Assembly (NCBI GenBank): GCA_018524725.1
Contig: JAEUWP010000137.1
Span: 1-64,000, forward strand
DNA length: 64,000 nt
Origin: Podaxis mareebaensis
Lineage: Eukaryota; Basidiomycota; Agaricomycetes; Agaricales; Agaricaceae
Direction of reading: 5' to 3'
Shown: in pieces, positions 22,982-35,064 of the stretch
How positions within the stretch are numbered: position 1 is the first letter of the stretch
How the letters are laid out: each line of letters opens with the position of its first letter
Notes under the pieces: model-generated
Told to the model about the DNA's origin: nothing
The model's database searches: none
Seen by the model: the letters and a program-made list of their open reading frames with translations, nothing else
Translations under genes and position numbers: made by a program

Positions 22982-25509
22982 TTAATTATGACTCGTCAGC
23001 GACCAGCTATCAAGCGGTACAGGAGGCGGTGTCGCGAAGTCGCTGTCCTTCATACCAGGCCATTGCGGGTTGAACAGCATCTCAAGTGTGTATTGCCCAG
23101 CCGGCAAGCTCACGGACAGAACCGTCACACCAGGGTTCTCCTGATCGGGAACAGGTGGTGGTGGGTCTGACTGAAATCGGACTGCGGGTCCAGTGCTGAA
23201 TGTCGCTCCATTGGGTGGATTCAACATCGTAATCTTCAACTCCTTTCCATCGAGCTTTAGAGTTGCCGAGGTTCCGCTCGCATCGACGGTAGCGTTGGTC
23301 TGCATGCGCCAGTCGACGCTTGCCGAGGCGTCGATTTCATCCCGCAAGAGAACCTGTCGACGCTTGTTCAGGAGCCGGATACCACGCTTCACCGTTTGAC
23401 TGTATCAAAGATATGAAATCAATACTGATACAACAACCACCCACAAATTCGATACTCACGCATTGTTGTAGGCACTTGTCATATCAGTGGTCCAGTAGGC
23501 TGTCGAATCGTCAGGTACAGTGAATACTGTGCTTGATCCCTGAGTAGTCCCCGAGGTATCATGCTTGACAGTAGGGGCGGCATCAACTCGCTGGTTGGCG
23601 CGTCCGATAAGGATAGTGTTCTGACCCTCCGTCATCTTCCTATAATATTTCCACCTATCTGCGTCCTGAGCACCACTTGAGAAGTAGTTGGTGGAGCGGT
23701 AGTCGCCAGAGCCGAATTCACCCGCCCACCGAGTGCCCAGGGCATCAAGGACGAAATCACCAACATCAAGGTCATTGTGGGTCTGGTGATTGTCATTGCG
23801 GCCAGCCTTGATAGCGACGAACAGCGCTTGATCATCAGTCCAACTGCTCCGCATCGAAGCCCACTGATCATTGTCGTTGTCGAAGAAGCGGTCGAGAGGA
23901 GCGCCATTCCAGAAAGCACCATCAACGCTGGGATCGTACCAGAACATGCTCCAGGGCTCAGCAGCATCATGCTGGTCTCGCTGGAACAGAGCGAACTGGG
24001 GTTGTGAGTAAGATGTCGCATAGAGGAACATGCAGTTGGCGGTAGTGGAGAATTTGTTTGGTCCATGGTCACCGTAATCGAAGAGGGAGCCTGGGCCATT
24101 GACATACATATGGTAAAAGCCAGTCTTCGAGAAGTTGGGGTTGACGTCCATGAGGCCATAATGGGAACCAGTCGCAGTGAGGAGTGCGGATGACATTTCG
24201 GCGTGACCGGTGGTACCGAAATACCAATAGTTCGCAGTCTCCGTCCAGCTTCCATCATCAGTGACAGCATTAGCACAGTTAGCTTTCGCGTTATCGATGG
24301 TGAAGCTGAGAAGTTGGCTAGCAACTCCAGTTGTATCGTCGCCGAGGATGGCGAGGGCACCAAGGGTAAGGCCACCATTGCAAACGCAATTCCAGTTTCC
24401 AGTGATATTGTTACTCCACCAACCGTAGGAGGCGTTGTCGGTAAACACAGCCAAACCAGGCTGCAGACCATACCTGATCATGGTCGACCTGATCATACTC
24501 TTCTGTTCATCCGTCCACATATCGTAGAGCCAATCATACGCAATACCAAACGCAGCGGAAAATTCAGCGCTGTCCAAGAAATGCTGATTGTTCCAACGAT
24601 CGTTTTCTGGACCAAATTGATTCGTTCCATTTCCAGCGGCATTCTGATATGTAGAAGTCAAAAATTTAAGGCAACGGCATCAACAACAAACCACAACGTA
24701 CCTGGATCTCGGACCAAGCGCGGTCAACCCAACGAGAGTCCTTGGTCATGCGGTATACATAAGCAAACGCCTTGATTCTCATCTTGATTTCGCGAGCATT
24801 ATCAAGGATGCCACTGTCACCATCCATGAAATATTCAACAGGGGGTTGACTGAAGTAGTCGGTGGCATTGGCAAAGATAGTATCATTCCAACCCTTGAGG
24901 TAGGGATCCTTGGCGATAAGGTTGGGAAGAACATCCCACTTGTAAGAGGGAGCGATAAGGCGTGGTCGGTCAGGGCGAACAGAGGTTGGGGCTGGATTAG
25001 CGGGTTTGAAGGTTTCTTGAGGCCAGGTAACGACATTGTCACTGGCGGGACGGAAAGTCGGGGTTGAGAATGCGGCGGCAGTCTGAAACAAACATTATTG
25101 GGAATGAGCCAGAACAAGACATGCACCAAAAAGATAAACTTACGGTTGAAGGATAAAGAGGTTGCATATACTTGCTATTCGTTGCTGTGGCAAATCTTGC
25201 CTCGTCCAAATTGACACTCGCGCCAGGACTATTGTTGTCGCCACTTGAAGAGCCGCTGTTGCCGTTGCTGGATGCACTGGTATTCTTGTTGGCTGCCCGG
25301 CTACCAAGAACACCGCCAACCACTGCAGCAACGATGACAACGATAAGGACAGGGACACCAATTTTAATCCAGTTGCTAGTGCCCCGCTTTACAGCGGGTT
25401 TCTGCGGTGTAATGTAACCGGTGGACTCTGCGTAGTAAGGATCGCCTGCGCCATATGGATGGTTCAAGCCCTGCTGGTTGTTGTTGATGGAATTGTAATT
25501 GGCTGCCAT
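22982..25509 (-). CDS. Type II membrane-anchored heparinase II/III-like polysaccharide lyase
   Basis: Four exons, 25509-25144, 25082-24702, 24643-23460 and 23399-22982, join in phase for about 782 residues. A short cytoplasmic N-terminus is followed by one transmembrane helix (IGVPVLIVVIVAAVVGGVLG) without a cleavage site, so the enzyme should face the lumen or cell exterior. A Ser/Gly/Asn linker leads to an alpha-barrel part (SYKWDVLP, DYFSQPPVEYF, WNCVCNGG) and then a beta-sandwich part with the heparinase II/III signature NHQTHNDLDVGDFVLDALG. The family cleaves acidic polysaccharides by beta-elimination. The fungal substrate is uncertain, possibly glucuronate-containing cell-wall or capsule polymers. 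Confidence 0.85.
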
Positions 25510-26530
25510 CCCGGCGAGCACGGGAGGAAGAGGGAGTCAAGGGAGGTGATTAAGGAGAGACTGGGTGGACTGAGCCAAAGGATATGGATTTGCGAAGGAG
25601 AAGGGCAAGAGAAGTGAAAGGTTGTGGGAGGTTAGGGTGAAAAGTGGTTAGCGGTGGGAACTTGTCGCCCCAGTTGCCTACGTAACGGAGCGTAACGGTG
25701 TCACTCGCCCAAAATAGAATCACTAAACAAAAATCCAACTGTTCTGAGAATGCTTTACCCAGTGCATCTATCATGTTTTGGTGTGAGATTACGCCTCTCT
25801 CATGAGGTCTGCATAGCATAGCAGAGGGTCCCACTCGGGCGAGGTCAGCAGAGATGAATAACACCAAGTCTGATCTGCGGGTCAAGACTTTGCCTGTGGG
25901 ATACTGACTGACTATATAAAGGCGGCTCACAACCTCCGGGGTGGCAAAGGAGCGCCGCATCGGCACATGGGAACACCAAGGGAGATCGGGGTGGGGATGC
26001 GAGAAGCCGAAAAGAACTGTAAACATTCGGAAGTACCGGAACATACCGTCTCGAGGAGCAAGTCGCGTACTGAGGACGTATGTCGCCTAAGGGCAGTCCA
26101 CAGGAGATCCGGGGAGCGGCGCAGACAAAAGAAACAAAGACGTGAACTTATATCACTCATCCAGGGATATAAGCACAGCCACCTCTTCTTCGACTCCGCT
26201 CTGGTATGCACCCAAAATTTCTATGGAGTATTCAGGTAATCGCTCACAAAGGAAGCACCACAAGTCCCACAACGCCGAAGGTTCCATCGCAGGACCAGCA
26301 CCATCTCGTTGATGTAAACCGGTATTCGAGCGCTTCATATCGCTAATTACCTTGTCAACGGGAAACCGGCAGGCTTTCCGTTGCAAGCCCTGCATTGCCA
26401 CTCAGATCTCAGTTGCAATCGTACAATTGAGTTGAATGCTTGCTCCGGGGTCCGTCCCCGCGTCTGACCTTTAAATACCCCATCCCTCCATCCAAGCCCT
26501 CCCCAGCCCATCGTTCAACCCAGGACCACG
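25510..26530. other. Divergent 1-kb region with an isolated TATA box
   Basis: This region lies between the heparinase-like gene (-) and the proline-rich gene (+). A clean TATATAAA at 25913-25920 stands 47 bp before an ATG that opens a 90-codon plus-strand frame (25967-26239) rich in Arg and Lys. No domain is recognised in it and I do not call it a gene. A TTTAAATA at about 26470 is better placed for the gene starting at 26531. Confidence 0.35.
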
Positions 26531-28050
26531 ATGACAGAGTACGACTTCTCCCCGGAGGCTTATGAGCGCTACATTCAGACCCAGAACCGTGTCGCCAATT
26601 GGATCCAACACACGGAGGAGCACCGACAGGTCTTCGAGGCAGCCGCACCTGGTGCCCCAGGCGTTCCCCCAGTTCCTCGCCGCCAGTCTCCCCCACTTCC
26701 AGAACGATACAGATCGTCTCATAGACCATCTCCGGTCTACCCAAAGCCCGCCATATACCATCGTGCACCCCCATCATCCTCGTCATCCGAGGACTCCTAT
26801 GTTCATGTAGCGCCGCCACAAATACGGCGACCCCGCCCTCCCCCACCCCCGATCTATGCTCCTCCGCCTGCTCCGTTCCCAATACAACCACGTCCTTCGC
26901 CCGTGGTTGTCAGAGTGGATGGTGACCGTCTTTCTCCAAGTTCTTCTCGACGCCGCCACCAGCGATCCAAATCTCACTCACAGGCTCACTCTTACCGTTC
27001 CCCCCCTCCATTGGTGACACCAATTTACACCTCCCCGGCTGCTTCATCGTTTGTATCCCCTCCGCCGATTATTTACATGTCCCCTCAGGGATATCCAACC
27101 CACTCAAGCTCAAGACCTATAATTGTGAGTCCCCGGCCTCCATCTTACTCCCTTCACCACCGCTCTTGAGCTCAACGCATTCCCTTCCTTCCTCCTTGCT
27201 TCTTTCATTTACTTTTCTTAAGCAGTATGTCTAAACACCTTCACGCATACAGTCTCCGCGTGAACGATACACAAAACCCCCGTCGCCCCAAACTCGCAAC
27301 CTTCGCCCGTTCAACCAACCTCCAACGCCTCCTGCCACTCCTCTAGGACCTCCGTCATCCAGTGACACACCAACATCAGCCCATCATGCGTCCTCCTCTA
27401 ATTCCCCCACCTCATTGTCATTTCCGCCTTCTCCGCCTTCTCCGCCTTCTCCAGCACATCAGAGACTCTACACTTCCGGTCTCGGCGGATCTCATTCTCA
27501 AGTCCTTCCCGCACCGCGGCCGGAGGATCAAAGCCCAAAGCATGACCAACATCGTGCTCAGCATCGTGGACACCCAAGCATCAGCATTCTCCCAGGTCTT
27601 GAACCACCCTACCTTAGCCGTAATCTTCAAACGAGTAGTCATTCTCACCGCCCCCTCTACCACCATCCCTACCACGATCAGAGCAGAAGAAGCAGCAGAT
27701 CGAGTTCTCAATCCTATCCCCTTTCCCATCCCCAATTACGCCATTCTCCAGTTACCCTTATTCCGCAGCCACGCCCACACCATGGTGACCTAACTTATGA
27801 AAGAGCTAATCAGCCCAAATCATCCACTGCCACCATTACCCCCAGTGGCGTCATCTCTGTCTCTGTTCCACCGGCGCCTCGATATCCCATAGATGATCGT
27901 GAACTCGGATTCACACCAGACCCAACTAGCGCCCATTCAACTTCTCGCACTCGTGCGAATCCGACTGGTCCGCCTGTTTTACACGCACCCAGACCTGTAC
28001 GACACCCTAACATGCTCAACCCTCGACTTCGTACATCAACGCGTGCTTGA
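26531..28050 (+). CDS. Proline/serine/tyrosine-rich disordered protein
   Basis: Two exons, 26531-27124 and 27253-28050, encode about 463 residues. A short non-repetitive N-terminus (MTEYDFSPEAYERYIQTQN) precedes a long low-complexity body. It is rich in Pro, Ser, His, Arg and Tyr, with poly-Pro blocks (RPRPPPPPIYAPPPAP), SP/TP pairs, SRRRHQRSKSHS-type RS dipeptides and repeated PPSPPSP. No folded domain is visible. Poly-Pro and PxxP tracts suggest SH3 or WW partners. The conserved-looking first 45 residues could be a helical docking segment. Similar proteins are common hypotheticals in Agaricomycetes; the function is unknown. Confidence 0.7.
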
Positions 28051-29773
28051 TCCATGTCGTCTTCTTACAAACACCTGCCGACCTCTTGTGGTTTCATATT
28101 TGCTCGTTTCCTGCGTTCGCTTCTGCTCCCCGGTCCGATGACTTGCTTGTTTATGCATTCCCTGCGTGTTCGCATCGGAACGTCGGAGGAACAGGCGTAG
28201 AGCGCCGCAAGGACCGGAGATACGTAAAGAGGTATTGGAGGTCTTGGTCGTGCGTTGTGTTGGGTACATCAGGGGTAAAACAGGGATAGAACGCGAGATT
28301 ATTCATGCCGTGGGGGTCAACCGGGGGTCATGGGTGTCACGATGCACGTCGCGGGGACTCAGCATCCCGCCCATCAAGGGTTTTGGTATGATTACAGCCT
28401 TGCTGCCTAACGGAAATGAGCCCTCGGAGATGATCACTGTCCCAATCTTATCGCATCCCGTTCGGTTGTGGAAGTGGCGAGGATTGATATGGGAATTTCA
28501 ATGATTTAGCGGTTGACGGTGGTTTTGGGAGGTTAAAAAAATAGAGAGCGAGGTTGTTTGTCGCTCATAGATACCGAAGATATGAAAAGATGGACAATAA
28601 CATATCGGTAGAAGTTTGATTTGGTTCTCGGCATTGTGTCAAGACTAGAATTTCCGTTTGTTCTTCGTTCTTTCTTGGTACTTCTGATGGTCGATTTGGC
28701 TTCGAAGATGAATTCCATCATGCATCATACAAAAGCATTATGATTTCCTCACGTTGGCATACTCATCATTACGATACTCAGCGGGACGCTATTAGGGACA
28801 TTCCGTACGTAGGAAGGTACATGGACATAATCCGAGATAGGGACAATGGTGGATAAATGGATACCTTTTAAGGAGATGAAATACTTCTTGCTCTTTAGGC
28901 CTTCTTTGTCAATTACTGGTATTGGCCGAATGCACACTTTGAGTTAGTTCCGTTGTATTGAATCTTAGTCTCCGCCGAACGCCAACGTACCTTCCAACGT
29001 CGAAAAGCTGCAAAGTATGTAACTACATTACTCATTCTCAGGCAAGGTAAACGCCTCCTACCAGGAACCCCTGGTGAGAACCCCGTTTGTTGAGATCAAA
29101 CCTTCTAAATGAACATCAAATATCTGTCTAATCCCCACTTCTCTTCATACTTACGTAGGCCACGAGCACAAGATGTCAATATTGGTATTCAACCCTGTCT
29201 TCCAATCCAGCTGTATACATAGTCGTGTGCACACATTCCCCACGTTAACTAAAATACCTCCCACAGGACCGATAAACCCCCTTAGGCCCTCCGATATCGG
29301 GGTTCAGAAGGTCTTCCGACGGGTCCTGAGGACCTCGAGACACACAAATTCATTATTCTTCGCACTAGAGGCGTGTTAGTGATAAGGGTAGGATCCGGCT
29401 CGTCACCTGAGTATCTACGGCAGAAGAACGAAGGGTTCTATGCTGCGGGTTTGTGGCTCTGGGCCACCATTTCAGTGTTCTCTGTGGAGGTTGGCTTTGC
29501 TCAGAACAAGCGAGTTGTATTTGGCATATCAGACCCTTCTTTGGCGATATCATATCACTACCCGAAATGTTGAACTCGGAGTCTCGATAGTCCCAAGTTG
29601 GAGACTCCGTTGTTTGGGCTTTGGGGGTGTCATGGGAGCTGAGCGCGAAATAAGCTTTGAAGGTTTGTGAAGTCCTAGATTAGGTGATGGAGTCCGTACT
29701 CAGGTACGACATGCTTCTGGAAGATGTCACTCGGGTCAGTGGGGCAGAATGATGGAGCTCTGCCACTTCTGTT
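28051..29773. other. 1.7-kb region without a supported gene
   Basis: Between the proline-rich gene and the F-box pseudogene. A 112-codon plus-strand frame at 28166-28504 shows no recognisable domain and may be chance or a decayed exon. The rest is AT-rich with short frames only. No tRNA-like cloverleaf or terminal repeats were found by eye. Confidence 0.35.
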
Positions 29774-31253
29774 ATGCTCCAGTATGCGAGAACAACGCAC
29801 GGCCAAGTCCAAGACCCACAAAGACAGAAAGCTCTCAAGCTCGCCCCAGCTGGAGTCAAAGTAGCGCCCATCGGGAAAGGATCCACTCGGGCAGATGAAC
29901 TCTTTGCTCCAGCCCGGAATAACCTACCTATACCACCCGATTTGCTCATAGATACTCTCGACATTATCGTACAATATCTTTTTGATCAGCGAAACGATGT
30001 GGATCCGTTCCCATTCACTGTATCTCGGGTCTGTCGCCAGTGGAGGGATACCGTCTTCGACACGCCATCGCTCTGGACTAACGCGGCTCCGGCCCGAAGA
30101 GCAGGTTCAGCATTCGCCAATGCCCGGAACGATCTCGAGAATCCCTTATCAAGTTATCCGTCGTCTTCCCAGACTCTATCCCATCATCGAAATTTACTCG
30201 AGGGCTGAAGAAAATCCTCCCACCACATTCTGAGAGGATCCGAGAACTCTATGTCTGCCACTGCGATTGCCACAGACTCAATGTCTTCGCAGCGATTGGC
30301 TTCGTATCCTGTTTTCCTACTACCAACCTCGTCGCTGTGAAGATCCTCGAAGACTATGATTTCGATCACCAGGTCAATAAACGAGGGGTTGCTCTTATTG
30401 TACCGAAGCCTGGTCTTCCTTGGGTACAAACCATCAGGCGTTTATCTGCCCCAGGGAGTTGCCTGCATATATTAGTATCTGGTCCACGCCCAGTCTGGCA
30501 TGTCTCGAAATCGACAGCGCTTCCTTGCCTAAACGCAGCTTCAGGAGTATGGTGGGAAATTGTGTCGATGTTCATGATGTTGATCCTTCACCACTAACAT
30601 GATTTGCACTCAATGAACCAAAATGTTCTGATGAGGAGGCACTGGTCCCAATCATGCTGCCTTCGCTCCGATTCCTCAGATTGGAATATCACATTCATCA
30701 GTTCCAAGGGTGCACTGGGTGCCTACTGAGCAGCCTCGTTATGCCAAAACTGGAAGTTATGGAGATCTGCATGAAACTTGTAGCTGAAGACCGGTATGAA
30801 CAAGCAAGGGTAGATAGGTTGAATCACGGCGGTGTTTTACCCGTGGACGATTCTCCCGTCCATCGTGCCTTTAACCAACGTTTCCTACGTCATTGGAACG
30901 GGCCGTCTTCTTCTCTTCGCAGCATTCGCCTCGAAAGTGTTGCCGCGCCTCATCGCATCTTCGACCTGATCAATAAGCCTCTTGACATCGGGCATATGTA
31001 CAATCATGGGGGTTTTGAGCCAGAACGTTTTAAACTGTTGTCACTGGTCATTCCAAGTGCTTTCAGAACTATCACCTTTGACCTATCCGACTGGTGCACG
31101 ACTTCCGTCATGACCCTCCTCCCAGAGCTGAATCGACTTTCCAGGGAAATTGCCCCGAAACTCTCAGAATCCACATGCAGTCTCCTATTAGACGAACGGA
31201 TTCCCGAATTTCCATTCATGATTTTGGCTCCCGCGATGACCTTGGACATCTAG
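29774..31253 (+). pseudogene. F-box protein pseudogene with two frameshifts and an in-frame stop
   Basis: An intact F-box start region is present (LPIPPDLLIDTL, then VSRVCRQWRDTVFDTPSLWTN), but the reading frame shifts near 30080, where the family-like continuation (LIKLSVVFPDSI, RIRELYVCHC) is in another frame. It shifts again near 30450, after which LPAYISIWSTPSLACLEID continues in the third frame. A TGA at 30600-30602 then interrupts that frame before LPSLRFLRLEYHIHQF and the closing RSIRLE and DLINKPLDIGH motifs. No GT-AG introns explain the breaks. The overall length and order of segments match the intact F-box gene at 15667-17112. This is a decayed member of the family. Confidence 0.75.
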
Positions 31254-31523
31254 CTCGTCATGAAAATTGCCTTCACATCGGTGAAAACCAAGAGTGATCA
31301 CGGAGGTATCGACGCCTTCGACCGTCACCAGAACCACCTGTAGCGGGCATGGAAGTCGAGTTTTTCATGAATTTGTGGCGTTCAAGTCTCGGCTTTCTAT
31401 AGGGCCGACTTGGAACGGGTCTTTTTCGTCCCGGTGGGTTGATGCTTTGAAATGATGTGCCCTCGTGCATTCACACCAACTTGGATGTCCGGGATGAATT
31501 GAATATACAAAACTGGGATATCT

Positions 31524-33950
31524 TTATCCATTTTTAATACGATATACCCAAATCCTCCCCCTCGTCCCGAGGACCACAATGGCCTTTCCGTCCATTCCCA
31601 TGGCTGCGGTCTGTACCCTTACTCTGATCGGTTCTTCATCTTCATCCTTTACTCCCTGTGAATTCTCTCCTCTTCCTTTACCCTTCCTATTATCCTTGCT
31701 GCGACTCGCACCAAGTCGCTCGGCACCAGTAGGACTGTCAATTTGCATCCGATCGTCTTCTTCACTCCCCGCATAAGCTGGAGTGAAGTCTGGCGCAGAC
31801 TCGAAGATCAGGTCCTGTTCGTCGAGGGGTACGTCTAGTGCCCATCCTGTGATAGGTGGCGGAGTATCCCTTTCAATAAGACCAAGGTTCCACTCTGAAA
31901 TTCCAGATACCGCGGGTTCTTCTGCTTCAGTTGTTAGTGATGCCTGTGTTTCCCCGGGCGTAGCGGATTGTTTGTCCAGAGGAAACCTCGAGGGCAGTCG
32001 GATCGGCAGACTGGGAACATGGACGAGCGTGACCGTACCGGCGTATTTCTTGACTTTGCCCTCCTGCGAAGCCTTTGTTTGCACAGGAGGTTCATCAGGC
32101 GGTAGGAGGGATACAGGTTCGTCGCGAGTTCTGTCGACAGACTTGGCACCGGCTTGTGTTTTGGTAATCCCTCTATCCCTCGCCTGGATAGTATTTTCGA
32201 TAATGCTGTCGTCCTTCGTCGTTTGTCGACTAGTTGAAGTACTCTCTTGTGATTCCTTTCCTTTCTCGTTTCGATGCCTTAAAAAAGGAAGTCCAGCAGG
32301 GATGACGCAGAGCGCGAGAGGATCATGTGTTGGGGATTGATACAAATTAACGACTGGCGATATCAATTGAAGGCGAAGGTCGGGGAAGGACGCATTTGCC
32401 ATCATAGTGAAAGAAGCTGCGATGTCGTTTAGTCAAATAAAAAACACACAGTTGGCATGCTGCTGCTCACCGCTTTCCTGATAGTCCTAGTACAATGTCC
32501 TGTCAGCGGGGAATTGGAGATGAATGTAACTAAAAAACGGACTGAAGCGCATCCACGGAGGACTGTTTGTGTTTGACCCTCCGCTCTCAGGCTGTCATAT
32601 ATCGGGGGAAAGAACCTGTTCAGAGCCAACCATCTCCAAACGACGACTTCACCGGGTACCAGATGTGTGCTTTTGTTCTCCACATCATTTGGCTCATCGC
32701 GTAAAATGGCGGATGGGCAATGTGAGATGAGGGTATCGTGTGACACCCATCGGACGGAGAGGACTCGTGAACGGTGGATCCGGCTACTACTGAACAACGG
32801 CTTGTCTTCTCGCGTTATTTGCTTGGAGTTACGTGGATAAACGTGCCAAATTTTAACGCAACGATCCATCTGCGTATAGGGTTTTTTGAGTCATTCCGGG
32901 CCACAAGAATTATTGAATAACTTACTCCGCAAGTGGCAATGATTGGATAAAGCGGATGAAAGCTCTGCGCAACGTCATTAGACTGAAGCCATTTTAATTA
33001 TCCTCTAAGACTCACGGCGCTCAGAACGGCTGCTTCATGACCCCCAGATCTTCCGCCCATGAGCACCACGATGCATCTACCGATCCCGCTACCTTCTGAT
33101 TCATTCATATGCAGTCCATGCGGAGCACCAGCTCGGCTTGGTAGGGTTCCAGGCGGCCAGTGAGGATTGACGTCACGATCCTTGCGACCTTGATGGGGGG
33201 TGAGAGTGAGGTCGTAGATTCGTGTCGAATGATCCCTTGAGGTACTGCAGAACAAGTTCGGCACGGAAGGATGAACTGCAAGCGAAGTTATGGGCTAAGG
33301 CACTTATATCAGTGAACGGAATAAGCTTAAGATCCAGGGAGATCGTACACCGCCGTGTCCCCGTAAGTAACTAGCTAGACCTTTGCGAACGGGGTTGTAA
33401 ATCCATAGGAGACTCCCTCGGGAGAAGATGAGCATGGGCTCCTCGATCGCGTTCGGAGATAGAGCCCAAGCAACATTAGTGGTATCGGAGTGTATCAATT
33501 TTACTTCTGGTGTCTGGTCGGGACCATAACCACCAGTGTAAATCTATGATAGGTGGAAGGCGTACCTCCGGTATCTTGATCACAAGTGGACGTTTTCTTC
33601 GTTTCAGCCACAGGATGTAGACCTTGGTGTCACCGCCAACAGCAATAGCATCTCGGAAACCGTCAATGGTACCATTCCATTTTGTGAGGTTCTCCTCAGT
33701 GGCCAAAGAACCACCCCACAACGTGCTCAAAGAGCTCTCGTCCCAGGGAAAGAAAGCAATGGTCCGCAGGGCTTCTGCGTTAGGATCCTCAAGCTGTTGA
33801 AACGCGTCAACACAGATACCTTGTGAAAGAGGTTGTTGCTCTTACTGCGAACTTCTTATAAAGCCGAAATGGGTGGTCATTAGTGAGATTTCGATACCAG
33901 GGCAGTCTAGGTTGCTCTTCGTCATATTCGGGTTGACTCTCGTCCTCCAT
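31524..33950 (-). CDS. EED/ESC-like WD40 protein, Polycomb repressive complex 2 subunit
   Basis: Eight exons join in phase: 33950-33846, 33793-33566, 33513-33349, 33294-33016, 32964-32926, 32869-32543, 32486-32471 (16 nt) and 32416-31524, for about 683 residues. WD repeats include LRGHGG, NLFCSTSRDHSTRIYDL, GHEAAVLSASFHPLYPIIATCG and MDRCVKIWHV. The SSRIHRSRVLSVRWVSHD segment matches the EED pattern HRNYVDCVRW, so EED/ESC is preferred over a generic WD40 protein. EED binds H3K27me3 and is required for the EZH2-type methyltransferase. About 200 disordered, charged residues separate the blade-like segment VNLYQSPTHDPLALCVI from the C-terminal strand AIVVLGTRGRIWVY. Confidence 0.8.
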
Positions 33951-34190
33951 GTGCAGTAGTCGGAATACCGCGGTCAAAAAAGAGGGATGAGATTCTGTCC
34001 ATCGCCTGATCTTCCCATCCAAGGCGCTGAGAGGTAGTAAGAGACGCCAACAAACCCAAACCCTAAACCAGGGTTCTCCCAAACAAGGCAAGAGTCTCCA
34101 GCCAATCAGGGACTGGCGAATCCGAGCCCGTCCACTCCGTCCAACTCTCATCCTCTCCATCCTAAATAATTGCCAACCCAGTCCCCCCTC

Positions 34191-34831
34191 ATGGCCGACT
34201 CCGCCGACATCGAGACACCCACAAACCTCTACGAGCCTAAGCTTACTCTCCCATACGCCACGCGCGTCGGTCTCCAAGCAGCCGCTGTCGGTACCTTCGT
34301 CAGCACCCTTCAGAATGCTTTGAGCACCCATTCACGAGGTGCTATGGGCTTCCTTACGCGGACAGGAGGAACTATCGGGTTCTTCGGTGCGTGATATTTT
34401 TTTCTGTTATCCCTTGAACCTCTAATGGATACTAATGAATATGCGTCTACTTGGTTTCGGGATAAACAGGTGCTATGGGATTCACGTTCGCGTTCACTGA
34501 GTCTTACGTCGCCAACCAACGACAGAAGAATGACCCGATTAATGGTGCATCCGGTGCTTGCGCAGCAGGTTTCCTTGCCGGTGTTCGCTGTATGTTTTAA
34601 TAGCCTTATTGAGCAATCCGCGACTTTTTACATATCATTAACCCGACAGCACGTTCGCTACCAATGGCCATCGGTGGTTGCGTTATCCTTGGAGCTGTCA
34701 TGGGTGCATATGACTACACCGGTCAGCTAGCGGGAGAGCCAGGGGTTACACTAGAGGAGAGGCGGAAGAGGTTCTTCAAGCCTGGAACACCCATCCCGGA
34801 CTTGCCCACAGTGTCTTCAACCTCGGAGTAA
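34191..34831 (+). CDS. Mitochondrial complex I subunit, NDUFA11/B14.7-like (Tim17 family fold)
   Basis: Three exons, 34191-34386, 34470-34589 and 34650-34831, encode about 165 residues. Four Gly/Ala-rich transmembrane segments show the Tim17/22/23-like pattern, for example TRVGLQAAAVGTFVSTLQNAL, GGTIGFFGAMGFTFAF, ASGACAAGFLAGV and MAIGGCVILGAVMGAYDYTG. The C-terminal LEERRKRFFKP tail is typical of the fungal NUO-21.3b/B14.7 subunit rather than of Tim17 or Tim22. It sits in the inner mitochondrial membrane as an accessory subunit of NADH dehydrogenase. The start is 240 bp from the divergent EED-like gene. A peroxisomal or TIM-like relative is a less likely alternative. Confidence 0.8.
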
Positions 34832-35064
34832 GCGCCAACGCGTGCTTAGTAGAAAAATAGATATCCTACCACTCCTTTCGTTCTGAGTCGGCCGGTACTT
34901 TAAGACATATTTTCGAACCATCGAGTCCTGTGGTGCAACCTATTGATATGGAAGGCGAGAATATTACGCGGATTAAAAAAATCACTCGGGCTAAAGATAA
35001 CATATGAGAGAACGCCGAAGAGGCAGAGAGCAGTGCTGAAGCAATGTAATGGCAAAAAAATACG

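Noticed and set aside
23632..24471. 279-codon overlapping frame inside the heparinase-like gene
   Set aside because: Its translation lacks domain structure and the third-frame exon carries the full conserved protein.
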